A program made the position numbers and the translations under genes. This document shows, piece by piece, positions 33,383 to 42,152 of a DNA stretch of 64,000 nt. Every line of letters starts with the position of its first letter. Position 1 is the stretch's first letter. Source of the stretch: Lachnospiraceae bacterium V9D3004 (GTDB taxonomy: Bacteria > Bacillota > Clostridia > Lachnospirales > Lachnospiraceae). Under the pieces are notes generated by a model that saw only the letters and a list, made by a program, of their open reading frames with translations, ran no database searches and was not told the origin of the DNA. Location: positions 48,772 to 112,771 of the forward strand of contig JHWW01000011.1 in the NCBI GenBank assembly GCA_000621985.1, read 5' to 3'.

Positions 33383-35857
33383 TTAGTCTAAAATGTCGAT
33401 CAGATTTTTCTGTGAAAATCCATCAAAGAATTTGCGAAAATGCTGTAATACGCTCTCATCCATTCCTGCTGACTGAAGTGAACCGATCACCTTCTCCGGA
33501 TTAACGGTAGAAGCCCATTTGTCGACTTTCATATCATCAACATTGATAACATCACTTTCATTTGGTGCGTTGGCACTGTCAGGTCCGGTAAGTTTTGCCG
33601 AACACTTGAGTGACATCATCCTGCTGTCCATCATGTACAGAACGATCTCAGCAGTTCCACCGTCTCTCTCACTTGTCATTCCGTATTCCACTGACATTCC
33701 ATCAAGCATTGAGTTGCCCATTCTTCCAAGAAGTGAACCGATATTGTATTTGATCTTTCCATTAACATATCCGTTCTCAATGGCATCAAGATCAAGGTCT
33801 GTTATTGTAAAAGCCATTGTATTAGGTGTGTTATCACCGCTCATCAATGACCCTTTATTCGGTAATGTCATCGTAAAGTCACCTGAAAGCTTTCCGCCGG
33901 ATATAGTTCCATTACCGGTACAAGCCACTTCACTTGCAGCCGTACCGAGATTATCGCCGTGGCATGCAAACTCGAATCCGAAGTCACTTCCGCTGACAGG
34001 CATCAGGATACTTATCTCATTATTTCCAAGCACGAATTTTCTTCCGACGATGTTTCCTGAGCCGTCGATATAGGTTGAGAATACCAGGATTACACTACCG
34101 TCATCAGATGCCGAGCTTATTTTCGCTCTTACATCATCTATTGCAACCATCAGATAATTATATAAAGTCTCTCCCGACATATCCGGTATCTTATTCGAAA
34201 GATCATTGAGCGCACCGACATTGGCACTCTTTAATACAGATACAATGCCGTCATAATTTTTTGTGAGAATATCCTTGATATTCTCATCATTTTTAACCTC
34301 TTCAAGTAATTTATCAATTATAAGCTTAAGCTTTGCAGAATCAAGTGTTACCACATACTCCGTACAGGACTGTGACACACCTCCTGCCGAGATATTGGCA
34401 TCTTTTGTCTGAACATCATCAATATTATCAACAATGACATTGCTGTACCGTCTTACCAGATCTTCCATTACCGACTTGTCAGGCATAGCTGCAACAAGAG
34501 AATCTACAGTCATTATGATCTCCCTGTAATCAACTCCGCTGTTGTCATGTACCGATACATATTTGTCACTGAGCTCCGGTATTCCGGCATATAATGTCTT
34601 ATTGTCCGAAAAATATGATGCGTAATAAGTCATTATATCGTTATTGTTAAGTCTGGTCGTTCCGCTTAAGCTGTATTCGCCGTCCTTTGATGACAGCTTT
34701 GTTGTAAATCCAACCTGATCAAGCCAGTCAAGCTTTACATTCAAAAATGAACCAAGCATATTAATATACGGTTTTCCCGATTCATCCACTTCAATGCTTA
34801 TGTCAGCTTCACAGCCTTTATTATTCAGGCCTCCGATCTTATACAGCATATCATCATACTGATTTCCGAATGCAACAGCTGATTTATCAATACTGTCTTT
34901 TTCAACCATTTTGTAATAATCTGTCGAAGAGAGAACCGTCTTGTAGAAGAAGTTCTTAATGGCTGATGCCCGGGATACGGCAAATACCGCAAGAGCAGCA
35001 ATAATAAGCACTATCGGAATGATAATAAGGAATATCTTTCCTTTTCCTTTTTTCTTCGGTTTAACAGGCGTAGTCTGTCCGTTGCTGACATATGCATCCT
35101 GGAAAGACATACCATAATCATTATTATATGAATTGTTATTGAACGTATTCCCTGTGAAACCATTATTACCGTTATTTCCGCCGGCATACGTATTGTTATT
35201 ATAACCTGGCTGTGTGGCAGCTCCATTATAATCCGTACTACCGTAACTACTGTCCGGTGTACCGTAATCAGGAGTTCCGTAATTATTATCCGGCGTTCCA
35301 TAGTTTGGTGTTCCGTAGTTACTGTCGGGAGTACCGTAGTTCGGAGTTTCATAATTCGGTGTTCCGTAGTTACTGTTCGGTGTGCCATAAGTATTATCCG
35401 GCGTTCCGTAATTACTGTTTGGCGTGCCATAGGTATTATCCGGCGTTCCGTAATTACCGGTTGGCGTACCGTAGGTATTATCCGGCGTTCCGTAGTTACT
35501 GTTCGGCGTACCATAGGTATTATCCGGTGTTCCGTAATTACTGTTCGGCGTGTCATAAGTATTATCCGGTGTTCCGTAATTACTGTTCGGCGTACCATAT
35601 GTATTGTCCGGTGTTCCGTAATTACTGTTCGGCGTGTCATAAGTATTATCCGGTGTTCCGTAATTACTGTTCGGCGTTCCATAGGTGTTGTCCGGCGTTC
35701 CGTAATTACTGTTCGGTGTACCATATGTATTGTCCGGTGTTCCGTAATTACCGGTTGGCGTACCGTAGGTATTATCCGGCGTTCCGTAGTTTGATGTTCC
35801 TCCGGTATATTCCGTATTGTCGTAATTGTTTGGGTTGTTGTTATCTGTATCTGACAT
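33383..35857 (-). CDS. Repeat-rich single-pass membrane protein
   Basis: An 824-residue protein. Residues 1-28 are Asn/Asp-rich; residues 29-168 are ten tandem copies of a 14-residue unit, NTYGTPNSNYGTPD with small changes; degenerate YGTPD repeats go on to about 205, then an Asn-rich stretch. A basic KPKKKGKGK segment and one hydrophobic helix (about 278-298) put the repeat region inside the cell and the remaining 520 residues outside. The outer part is Ser/Asp-rich and looks like a lipoprotein-type beta domain; I do not recognise it. It is co-directional with the ABC exporter downstream, which may be linked in function. Confidence 0.8.
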   Translation of the reverse strand: MSDTDNNNPNNYDNTEYTGGTSNYGTPDNTYGTPTGNYGTPDNTYGTPNSNYGTPDNTYGTPNSNYGTPDNTYDTPNSNYGTPDNTYGTPNSNYGTPDNTYDTPNSNYGTPDNTYGTPNSNYGTPDNTYGTPTGNYGTPDNTYGTPNSNYGTPDNTYGTPNSNYGTPNYETPNYGTPDSNYGTPNYGTPDNNYGTPDYGTPDSSYGSTDYNGAATQPGYNNNTYAGGNNGNNGFTGNTFNNNSYNNDYGMSFQDAYVSNGQTTPVKPKKKGKGKIFLIIIPIVLIIAALAVFAVSRASAIKNFFYKTVLSSTDYYKMVEKDSIDKSAVAFGNQYDDMLYKIGGLNNKGCEADISIEVDESGKPYINMLGSFLNVKLDWLDQVGFTTKLSSKDGEYSLSGTTRLNNNDIMTYYASYFSDNKTLYAGIPELSDKYVSVHDNSGVDYREIIMTVDSLVAAMPDKSVMEDLVRRYSNVIVDNIDDVQTKDANISAGGVSQSCTEYVVTLDSAKLKLIIDKLLEEVKNDENIKDILTKNYDGIVSVLKSANVGALNDLSNKIPDMSGETLYNYLMVAIDDVRAKISSASDDGSVILVFSTYIDGSGNIVGRKFVLGNNEISILMPVSGSDFGFEFACHGDNLGTAASEVACTGNGTISGGKLSGDFTMTLPNKGSLMSGDNTPNTMAFTITDLDLDAIENGYVNGKIKYNIGSLLGRMGNSMLDGMSVEYGMTSERDGGTAEIVLYMMDSRMMSLKCSAKLTGPDSANAPNESDVINVDDMKVDKWASTVNPEKVIGSLQSAGMDESVLQHFRKFFDGFSQKNLIDILD
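35354..35773. repeat. Ten tandem 42-bp coding repeats
   Basis: Ten copies of a 42-base unit code for the 14-residue Tyr-Gly-Thr-Pro repeats. The copies are nearly identical at DNA level (NTYGTP or NTYDTP first half; NSN or TGN second half), so length change by slippage or recombination is expected. Confidence 0.9.
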
Positions 35858-35904
35858 ATATTTTCCTCCGCAATTCCAATCAATCGTTACGATTAATGTA
35901 TCAA

Positions 35905-35941
35905 AACTCTATCTTCACAAAATACATGTGAAGATAGAGTT
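35905..35941 (-). terminator. Terminator of nifJ
   Basis: A perfect 15-bp stem, AACTCTATCTTCACA with TGTGAAGATAGAGTT, around a 7-base loop and followed by TTTTG on the minus strand, about 45 bases past the nifJ stop. Confidence 0.75.
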
Positions 35942-35987
35942 CCGAACACAGAAAATTATTATTCTACATACGTATTATATGATTCAA

Positions 35988-38900
35988 TTAGCTGTATAAC
36001 TCAACCAGCTTCTTGAGGTGCTCATAACGAGCCTTAGCTGCATCCTCATTTCTCTTGAAGAGCTCATCAGCACGCTCCGGGAATGCTCTCTTAAGTCTTG
36101 AGTAACGTGTCTCATTGTTAAGGAAATCCTGATATGTGCTGTAATCGCCTTCCTTAGAAGTAAGAGTGAACGGATTCTTGCCTTCTGCCTTAAGTGCCGG
36201 ATTGAATGAGAAGAGATTCCAATAACCTGCAGCAACTGCCTTCTTCATCTCATCCTGACAATGGTTCATACCACCCTTAACTCCGTGGAGTTCGCAAGGT
36301 GCATAACCGATAATAAGTGAAGGTCCGTTATATGCCTCAGCTTCCTTAAGAACCTTAACAGTCTGTGCAGGATTAGCACCAAGTGCGATCTGAGCAACAT
36401 ATACATATCCATAACTCATAGCTATCTCAGCAAGTGACTTCTTGCCAACTTCCTTACCTGAAGCTGCGAACTGGCAAACCTCACCGATATTGGAAGCCTT
36501 GGAAGCCTGTCCACCTGTATTGGAATACATCTCTGTATCGAATACCATTACGTTAACATTCTCGCCTGAAGCAAGTACATGATCGAGTCCGCCGAATCCG
36601 ATGTCGTATGCCCATCCGTCTCCACCGAATACCCATACAGACTTCTTGGAGAGATAATTCTTTTTATCAAGAACAGCTGCTGACTTGTCACAACCTGCCT
36701 TAGCTGATTTTTCAAGTTCTGCAATAAGCTCTTCTGTAGGCTGAACATTACCGTTAGTTGAATCCTTAGTATCCATGAATGCAGCAATTGCGCTCTTAAG
36801 CTCTGCTGAAGCCTTTTCGGAAGCAGCAAGTTCTTCTAAGATAGCGATCTGCTGATCACGAATTGTCTTCTGTCCGAGATACATACCGAAGCCGTGCTCT
36901 GCATTATCTTCGAACAGTGAGTTAGACCATGCAGGTCCTTTGCCTGAATCTTTATTAACAGTATATGGGCTTGTAGCTGCCGGGCCACCCCAGATTGATG
37001 AACATCCTGTAGCATTGGAGATGTACATATGCTCACCGAACAGCTGTGTAATAAGTCTTGCGTATGAAGTCTCAGCACATCCTGCACAGCTTCCCGAGAA
37101 CTCGAGAAGTGCCTGATTGAACTGTGAACCGATAACATCAGGAAGCTCATCAGCGATAGGCTTCTTGCTTACGCTTGCAACAGCATAATCGAATACAACC
37201 TGCTTGTCGCTCTGGCTCTCCTGCGGAACCATCTTAAGTGCTTCGTTAGCCTTCGGACATACAGTTACGCACTCGCCGCATCCCATACAGTCAAGCGGTG
37301 ATACAGCCATTGTGAACTTAAGTCCTTCAGCCTTAACCTTAGGATTCTTAGCTTCTACTGCCTGAATATTATCCGGAGCCTTGCTAACTTCTTCATCTGT
37401 AAGCAGATATGGACGGATCGTAGCATGTGAACATACGAATGCACAGTTGTTACACTGAACACAAGCATCCGGATTCCACTCAGGAACCATAACGGCTGTT
37501 CCACGCTTTTCGTAAGCTGAAGCACCAAGCTGATACTGTCCGTCTGCGATATCAACGAACTTGGATACAGGAAGGTTGTCACCATCCATAAGTCCGATAG
37601 GATTCATGAGCTCTTCAACCATCTTAACTGTCTCAGGACGGCCTGTAAGCTTCTTAGCAGCCTTATCAGGTGCCGGATTCTTCCATGAATCAGGAACGTC
37701 TACCTTATGAATTGCATCAACGCCGGCATCGATAGCTTTCCAGTTCATCTGAACCACATCGTCACCCTTCTTGCCGTATGACTTCTTAGCTGCTGCTTTC
37801 ATGAATTCGATAGCATCATCGATAGGCATTACGTTAGCAAGCTTGAAGAATGCTGACTGAAGGATCGTGTTGGTTCTCTTGCCCATTCCGATCTCGATAG
37901 CCTTATCAATAGCATTGATAGTATATAACTGAATATTGTTGTCTGCGATATATTTCTTTGATGCTGCAGGCATATGCTCATCAAGTTCCTCATCTGACCA
38001 CTGGCAGTTGATAAGGAATGTTCCGCCCGGCTTAACGTCCTGAACCATCTTATATCCCTTGATTACATATGAAGGATTGTGGCATGCAACGAAGTCAGCC
38101 TGGTTGATGTAGTAAGGACTCTTGATCGGCTTGTCACCGAAACGAAGATGGGATATTGTGATACCGCCTGTCTTCTTTGAGTCATACTGGAAGTATGCCT
38201 GAATATATTTGTCTGTGTGGTCACCAATGATCTTGGTTGAATTCTTGTTAGCACCTACAGTACCGTCTCCGCCAAGACCCCAGAACTTACACTCAACAGT
38301 TCCTTCTGCTGAAGTGATAGGTGCCGGCTTAACTTCCGGAAGACTTAAGTTGGTAACATCATCTTCGATACCGATGGTGAAACGAGCCTTCGGAGCGTCC
38401 TTCTTGAGCTCTGTATATACTGCAAATACTGATGACGGCGGTGTATCCTTGGAACCGAGTCCGTAACGTCCGCCTGTAAGAATGATATCATTCATGCCTG
38501 CTTCACGAAGAGTTGTTGCAACATCGAGGAACAGAGGCTCACCAAGTGATCCCGGCTCCTTTGTTCTGTCAAGTACAGCGATCTTCTTAGCTGTAGCAGG
38601 AATAGCCTTAACAAGCGCATCCGATACCCATGGACGATAGAGGCGAACCTTAACAAGTCCTACCTTCTCTCCTGCTTTTGTAAGGTAATCGATAACTTCC
38701 TCAGCCACATCGCAGATCGAACCCATAGCGATGATGACTCTGTCAGCATCCGGTGCACCATAGTAATTGAACAGATCATAATCTGTACCAAGCTTTTCAT
38801 TTACTTTCTTCATATACTTGGAAACAACTTCCGGGAATGCATCGTATACTGAGTTACAAGCCTCACGATGCTGGAAGAATACGTCACCGTTCTCGTGTGA

Positions 38901-39551
38901 ACCACGCATTGAAGGTGTCTCAGGATTAAGAGCATGCTCACGGAATGCCTTGACTGCATCCATGTTGCACATTTCCTTAAGATCTTCATAATCCCATGTC
39001 TCGATCTTCTGAATCTCATGAGATGTTCTGAATCCGTCGAAGAAGTTAAGAACAGGAACCTTTCCATCTATAGCAGCAAGATGTGCTACAGGACTGAGAT
39101 CCATAACCTCCTGAGGATTGGTCTCGCACATCATTGCGAAACCTGTCTGACGACATGCATATACGTCACTGTGATCGCCAAAAATGTTAAGAGCCTGTGT
39201 AGCTACTGTACGAGCTGATACATCAAATACGCAAGGAAGCTGCTCTGCAGCAATCTTATACATATTAGGTATCATAAGAAGAAGACCCTGTGATGCTGTA
39301 AATGTTGTTGTAAGTGCACCTGCTGCGAGTGAACCGTGAACTGTTCCCGAAGCACCTGCCTCTGACTGCATCTCTACTACTTTGACGGTATTGCCGAATA
39401 TGTTCTTAAGTCCTGTTGCTGACCACTGATCTACAAAGTCAGCCATCGGGCTTGAAGGTGTGATCGGATAAATACCGGCAACTTCGGTATAGGCATAAGC
39501 TACATGAGCGGCAGCCTGATTACCATCCATTGATTGTCTCTTTCTTGCCAT
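35988..39551 (-). CDS. nifJ: Pyruvate:ferredoxin (flavodoxin) oxidoreductase
   Basis: A 1187-residue single-chain enzyme of full family length that turns pyruvate and CoA into acetyl-CoA, CO2 and reduced ferredoxin. Domains in order: pyruvate-binding domain I (MDGNQAAAHVAYAYTEVAGIYPITPSSP), the middle CoA and transketolase-C-like regions, a gamma-type domain with GGITISHLRFG, a two-[4Fe-4S] ferredoxin domain (CVQCNNCAFVCSH and CMGCGECVTVCP, about residues 690-760), and the TPP domain with GDGWAYDIGFGGLDHVLASG and a proximal-cluster Cys pair in SGSCAGC. A GGGAGG site sets the ATG. It supplies reduced ferredoxin to hydrogenase and butyrate-forming steps. Monocistronic. Confidence 0.97.
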   Translation of the reverse strand: MARKRQSMDGNQAAAHVAYAYTEVAGIYPITPSSPMADFVDQWSATGLKNIFGNTVKVVEMQSEAGASGTVHGSLAAGALTTTFTASQGLLLMIPNMYKIAAEQLPCVFDVSARTVATQALNIFGDHSDVYACRQTGFAMMCETNPQEVMDLSPVAHLAAIDGKVPVLNFFDGFRTSHEIQKIETWDYEDLKEMCNMDAVKAFREHALNPETPSMRGSHENGDVFFQHREACNSVYDAFPEVVSKYMKKVNEKLGTDYDLFNYYGAPDADRVIIAMGSICDVAEEVIDYLTKAGEKVGLVKVRLYRPWVSDALVKAIPATAKKIAVLDRTKEPGSLGEPLFLDVATTLREAGMNDIILTGGRYGLGSKDTPPSSVFAVYTELKKDAPKARFTIGIEDDVTNLSLPEVKPAPITSAEGTVECKFWGLGGDGTVGANKNSTKIIGDHTDKYIQAYFQYDSKKTGGITISHLRFGDKPIKSPYYINQADFVACHNPSYVIKGYKMVQDVKPGGTFLINCQWSDEELDEHMPAASKKYIADNNIQLYTINAIDKAIEIGMGKRTNTILQSAFFKLANVMPIDDAIEFMKAAAKKSYGKKGDDVVQMNWKAIDAGVDAIHKVDVPDSWKNPAPDKAAKKLTGRPETVKMVEELMNPIGLMDGDNLPVSKFVDIADGQYQLGASAYEKRGTAVMVPEWNPDACVQCNNCAFVCSHATIRPYLLTDEEVSKAPDNIQAVEAKNPKVKAEGLKFTMAVSPLDCMGCGECVTVCPKANEALKMVPQESQSDKQVVFDYAVASVSKKPIADELPDVIGSQFNQALLEFSGSCAGCAETSYARLITQLFGEHMYISNATGCSSIWGGPAATSPYTVNKDSGKGPAWSNSLFEDNAEHGFGMYLGQKTIRDQQIAILEELAASEKASAELKSAIAAFMDTKDSTNGNVQPTEELIAELEKSAKAGCDKSAAVLDKKNYLSKKSVWVFGGDGWAYDIGFGGLDHVLASGENVNVMVFDTEMYSNTGGQASKASNIGEVCQFAASGKEVGKKSLAEIAMSYGYVYVAQIALGANPAQTVKVLKEAEAYNGPSLIIGYAPCELHGVKGGMNHCQDEMKKAVAAGYWNLFSFNPALKAEGKNPFTLTSKEGDYSTYQDFLNNETRYSRLKRAFPERADELFKRNEDAAKARYEHLKKLVELYS

Positions 39552-39686
39552 TACTATAATACCTCCCTATTTAAATAATGATTATAAATTGCATAAAACT
39601 ACAATTTGTCTCAACATTACAATACTAACATCTTTAAGATTGTTTGTAAATAAGTAAAGATAAGAAAAGTTTTTAAAAAAAAACTG

Positions 39687-39740
39687 TTGACAAATCCTTT
39701 AAGCTGTATTATTGTATTAGTGTACTAGTTGTCTAGTACA
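39687..39740 (+). promoter_or_regulatory. Promoter and YtrA-type operator of the GntR/ABC operon
   Basis: TTGACA (39687-39692), a 17-base spacer and TATTGT (39710-39715) are followed at the start point by TGTACTAG-TTGT-CTAGTACA (39721-39740), a perfect palindrome with 8-bp arms. The position suits repression by the GntR protein encoded next. Confidence 0.75.
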
Positions 39741-39898
39741 GTGATACAGAGTTCAAATATGCTCACTGCTTCATTGTCAGGTTTAAACAAGTGAACTCGA
39801 CGTTCCAAGACGTTCACCCGTCTTGTCCGCCCCTTGATATCATAAGATTTTCATTTAGCAATTTATTTAAGTATTACAATATCGAAAGGAGGAATAAT

Positions 39899-40255
39899 AT
39901 GGCATGGGAACTTAATTCAGACAGACCTATATATATGCAGATAATGGACAATATTAAGTTCAGTATAATATCCGGCAAATATCCTTGCGGCGACAAACTC
40001 CCATCGGTCAGGGATCTCGCCCACGAAGCAGCTGTCAATCCCAACACCATGCAGAAAGCATTATCGGAACTTGAGTTGACAGGTCTTATTCAATCCAACA
40101 GAACAACAGGCAGATTCGTAACGGACGACACCGGATTGATATCATCCGTCAAGAAGGAGCTTGCCACGGAATACTGCAGCGAATTTTTTGAAAAGCTGCA
40201 TTCTCTCGGAATGACAGACAATGAGATCAAAGAACTGATCAGTGACATTATATGA
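39899..40255 (+). CDS. GntR-family regulator, YtrA type
   Basis: A 118-residue regulator, the short size typical of the YtrA subfamily, which has a GntR winged helix (SDRPIYMQIMDNIKFSIISGKYPCGDKLPSVRDLA in outline) and only a small helical dimer tail. The ATG at 39899 follows an AAAGGAGG site; an upstream in-frame ATG at 39791 lies inside the leader and is rejected. It leads an operon with an ATPase and a permease. By analogy with Bacillus YtrA it should repress the operon and respond to cell-wall stress (inference). Confidence 0.88.
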   Translation: MAWELNSDRPIYMQIMDNIKFSIISGKYPCGDKLPSVRDLAHEAAVNPNTMQKALSELELTGLIQSNRTTGRFVTDDTGLISSVKKELATEYCSEFFEKLHSLGMTDNEIKELISDII

Positions 40256-40292
40256 TCAATAAATAAACTAATTATCGTAAGGAGGTTATGTT

Positions 40293-40991
40293 ATGATACC
40301 ATTACTGGAATGCAGACAGTTAACAAAAAAATACGGAAGCATTACAGCACTTGATAACGTATCGCTTACATTAAACAGAGGCCGGATCATAGGTCTTCTC
40401 GGACCTAATGCAAGCGGTAAGACAACATTGATAAAACTTATATGCGGGTTACTCACACCGTCGTCGGGAGAGATCCTTATCAACGGTTTTCATCCCGGCC
40501 CGGAATCAAAGCTTAAAGTAGCTTATCTTCCCGACGTATCCTTCCTCAGCGAATGGATGACTGTTGAGCAGACGTTCAATTATTACAGGGATTTTTATTC
40601 AAACTTCAATATTGACAAGGCCTATGACATGCTTTCAAGACTGAACATCAACAAATCCATGAAGCTTAAAGCCATGTCCAAAGGAACCAAAGAAAAGGTA
40701 CAGCTTATCCTTACCATGAGCAGGAATGCCGATCTCTACTGCCTTGACGAACCTATCGGCGGAGTCGATCCTGCATCAAGAGATTATATTCTTGATACTA
40801 TCATCAATAATTATAATCCGGAAGGAACTATCCTCATATCAACACATCTTATATCAGATATAGAAAAGGTACTTGATGAGGTTGTTATTATCAAACAGGG
40901 AACTCTGTTCATGTACAATTCCGTTGACAATATACGTGAAAATAACGGAATGTCCGTTGACAGTTTATTCAGGGAGGTGTTCAGATGTTAG
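40293..40991 (+). CDS. ABC ATPase of the YtrA-controlled operon
   Basis: A 232-residue ATPase with Walker A GPNASGKTT, a variant signature SKGTKEKVQL, Walker B YCLDEPIGGVDP, and switch STH. The variant signature is usual for YtrB-like and other NatA-type ATPases. A GGAGG site precedes it and it overlaps the permease gene by 7 bases. Confidence 0.88.
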   Translation: MIPLLECRQLTKKYGSITALDNVSLTLNRGRIIGLLGPNASGKTTLIKLICGLLTPSSGEILINGFHPGPESKLKVAYLPDVSFLSEWMTVEQTFNYYRDFYSNFNIDKAYDMLSRLNINKSMKLKAMSKGTKEKVQLILTMSRNADLYCLDEPIGGVDPASRDYILDTIINNYNPEGTILISTHLISDIEKVLDEVVIIKQGTLFMYNSVDNIRENNGMSVDSLFREVFRC

Positions 40992-41809
40992 GAAAGCTTA
41001 TTAAACACGAATTCAAAACAACCGGACGCTATATTGTCATGGTATTCGCGATTCTTGCTATTATCACTCCGATCAGCGCACTGTACCTTAAGTTCAGTGA
41101 CAAATATTTTATTGAACTTGCCGAAGGCAACAGCGGTCTTCAGGTATTTAACGGAATATTGACCTTCTTCTTCGGATCGATATACGGTCTTGTATTATTC
41201 GCTGTATGCATGGTCACTTTCGTGGTCCTGCTTTTCAGGTTCTACAAAAGCATGGTATCAACGGAAAGTTACCTGACACACACTCTTCCGGTCAATACTT
41301 CTTCGCTTCTTATATCAAAAGGACTGGTTGCTCTTGCGTGGACATTAGTGAGTATACTACTGCTTATCATCTCGCTTCTTGTATTCACAAAGATTTTATT
41401 TGAATGGAACACTCAGGATTTCCTTAAGGAATTACAGAATTTTTATGATGCCTTCAAGGTAGAAGGATTCAGCACCTTACATCTTATACTTCTCGGCGTA
41501 ACATTCATATTAGGCATCATATCGAATATTACAATGTTCGGCGCAAGCTTTGCGATCGGTCACAGATTAAACGGTCATCCTATACTCGGAACCATCATAG
41601 CATACATTGCCATATATATGAGTCTCCAGATCGTATCTTCCGTAGTAATGGCACTGCTGCAGGTTTTCGATGTGTTCAGCTTAACCGGAGTTAATGCATC
41701 GGGTGCATTCATGATATTCTGCTTTATTATGATAGCTTACAGTGTCGTAACAAGCGTGGCATTCTACCTTACAGCACTTCATTTCTTTAAGAATAAGCTG
41801 AATATATGA
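40985..41809 (+). CDS. ABC permease of the YtrA-controlled operon
   Basis: A 274-residue membrane protein with six hydrophobic segments. Its start, MLGKLIKHEFKTTGRYI, and the SLLISKGLVALAWTLVS segment are seen in the ABC-2-like permeases paired with YtrB ATPases. No extracellular binding domain is present. It ends the operon. Confidence 0.85.
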   Translation: MLGKLIKHEFKTTGRYIVMVFAILAIITPISALYLKFSDKYFIELAEGNSGLQVFNGILTFFFGSIYGLVLFAVCMVTFVVLLFRFYKSMVSTESYLTHTLPVNTSSLLISKGLVALAWTLVSILLLIISLLVFTKILFEWNTQDFLKELQNFYDAFKVEGFSTLHLILLGVTFILGIISNITMFGASFAIGHRLNGHPILGTIIAYIAIYMSLQIVSSVVMALLQVFDVFSLTGVNASGAFMIFCFIMIAYSVVTSVAFYLTALHFFKNKLNI

Positions 41810-41881
41810 TACCGGCCGAAATGCCGTATTCTGATATATGAAGCACATGGCTTGTCATGTAATATACGTATATGAAATTGG

Positions 41882-41919
41882 AAAAAAGACCCGTATGTCT
41901 CTTCCTCATACGGGTCTTA
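41882..41919 (-). terminator. Terminator of tRNA-Leu
   Basis: AAGACCCGTATG and CATACGGGTCTT form a perfect 12-bp stem, followed by TTTTTTC on the minus strand, 12 bases after the tRNA end. Confidence 0.85.
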
Positions 41920-41930
41920 TAAGTTACTCC

Positions 41931-42014
41931 TGCAGGAAATGGGACTTGAACCCACACGATGTTGCCACCACAGGCACCTGAAGCCTGCGCGTCTACCAAT
42001 TCCGCCATTCCTGC
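41931..42014 (-). tRNA. tRNA-Leu (anticodon CAG)
   Basis: An 84-base cloverleaf with acceptor GCAGGAA/TTCCTGC and discriminator A. The D-arm is GGCGGAATTGGTAGACGC-like, the anticodon stem CAGGC/GCCTG has loop TTCAGGT, the variable arm is long (TGTGGTGGCAACATCG) as in leucine tRNAs, and the T-arm carries GTTCAAGTC. The 3' CCA is not encoded. It has its own promoter and terminator. Confidence 0.95.
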
Positions 42015-42055
42015 ACAATATGAGCATGATGAACCGCCGTTTATCATGCTTTTCT

Positions 42056-42084
42056 ATAATATCATTCCGGATTATTGTTGTCAA
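42056..42084 (-). promoter_or_regulatory. Promoter of tRNA-Leu
   Basis: TTGACA (42084-42079), a 17-base spacer and TATTAT (42061-42056). Confidence 0.75.
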
Positions 42085-42091
42085 GACAGAA

Positions 42092-42120
42092 TTGACCACA
42101 GGAAAACTTGTCGATATAAT
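42092..42120 (+). promoter_or_regulatory. Promoter of tmcAL
   Basis: TTGACC (42092-42097), a 17-base spacer and a perfect TATAAT (42115-42120). It is back to back with the tRNA promoter; the two -35 boxes are 7 bases apart. Confidence 0.75.
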
Positions 42121-42152
42121 GAAGTAATAAACGTAACGAAAGCAGGTACACT

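Noticed and set aside
35354..35773. Regular repeats that could suggest a CRISPR array
   Set aside because: The units are contiguous 42-bp coding repeats without unique spacers and keep the reading frame.
35011..35883. A 290-residue basic frame over the repeat region, and a 239-residue frame on the other strand
   Set aside because: Both are shadows created by the 42-bp repeats of the real gene at 33383-35857; their composition (Ile/Arg/Thr or Tyr/Cys/Arg) is not protein-like.
39791..39898. An N-terminal extension of the GntR protein
   Set aside because: A strong AAAGGAGG site lies before the ATG at 39899, and the upstream residues do not match the family.
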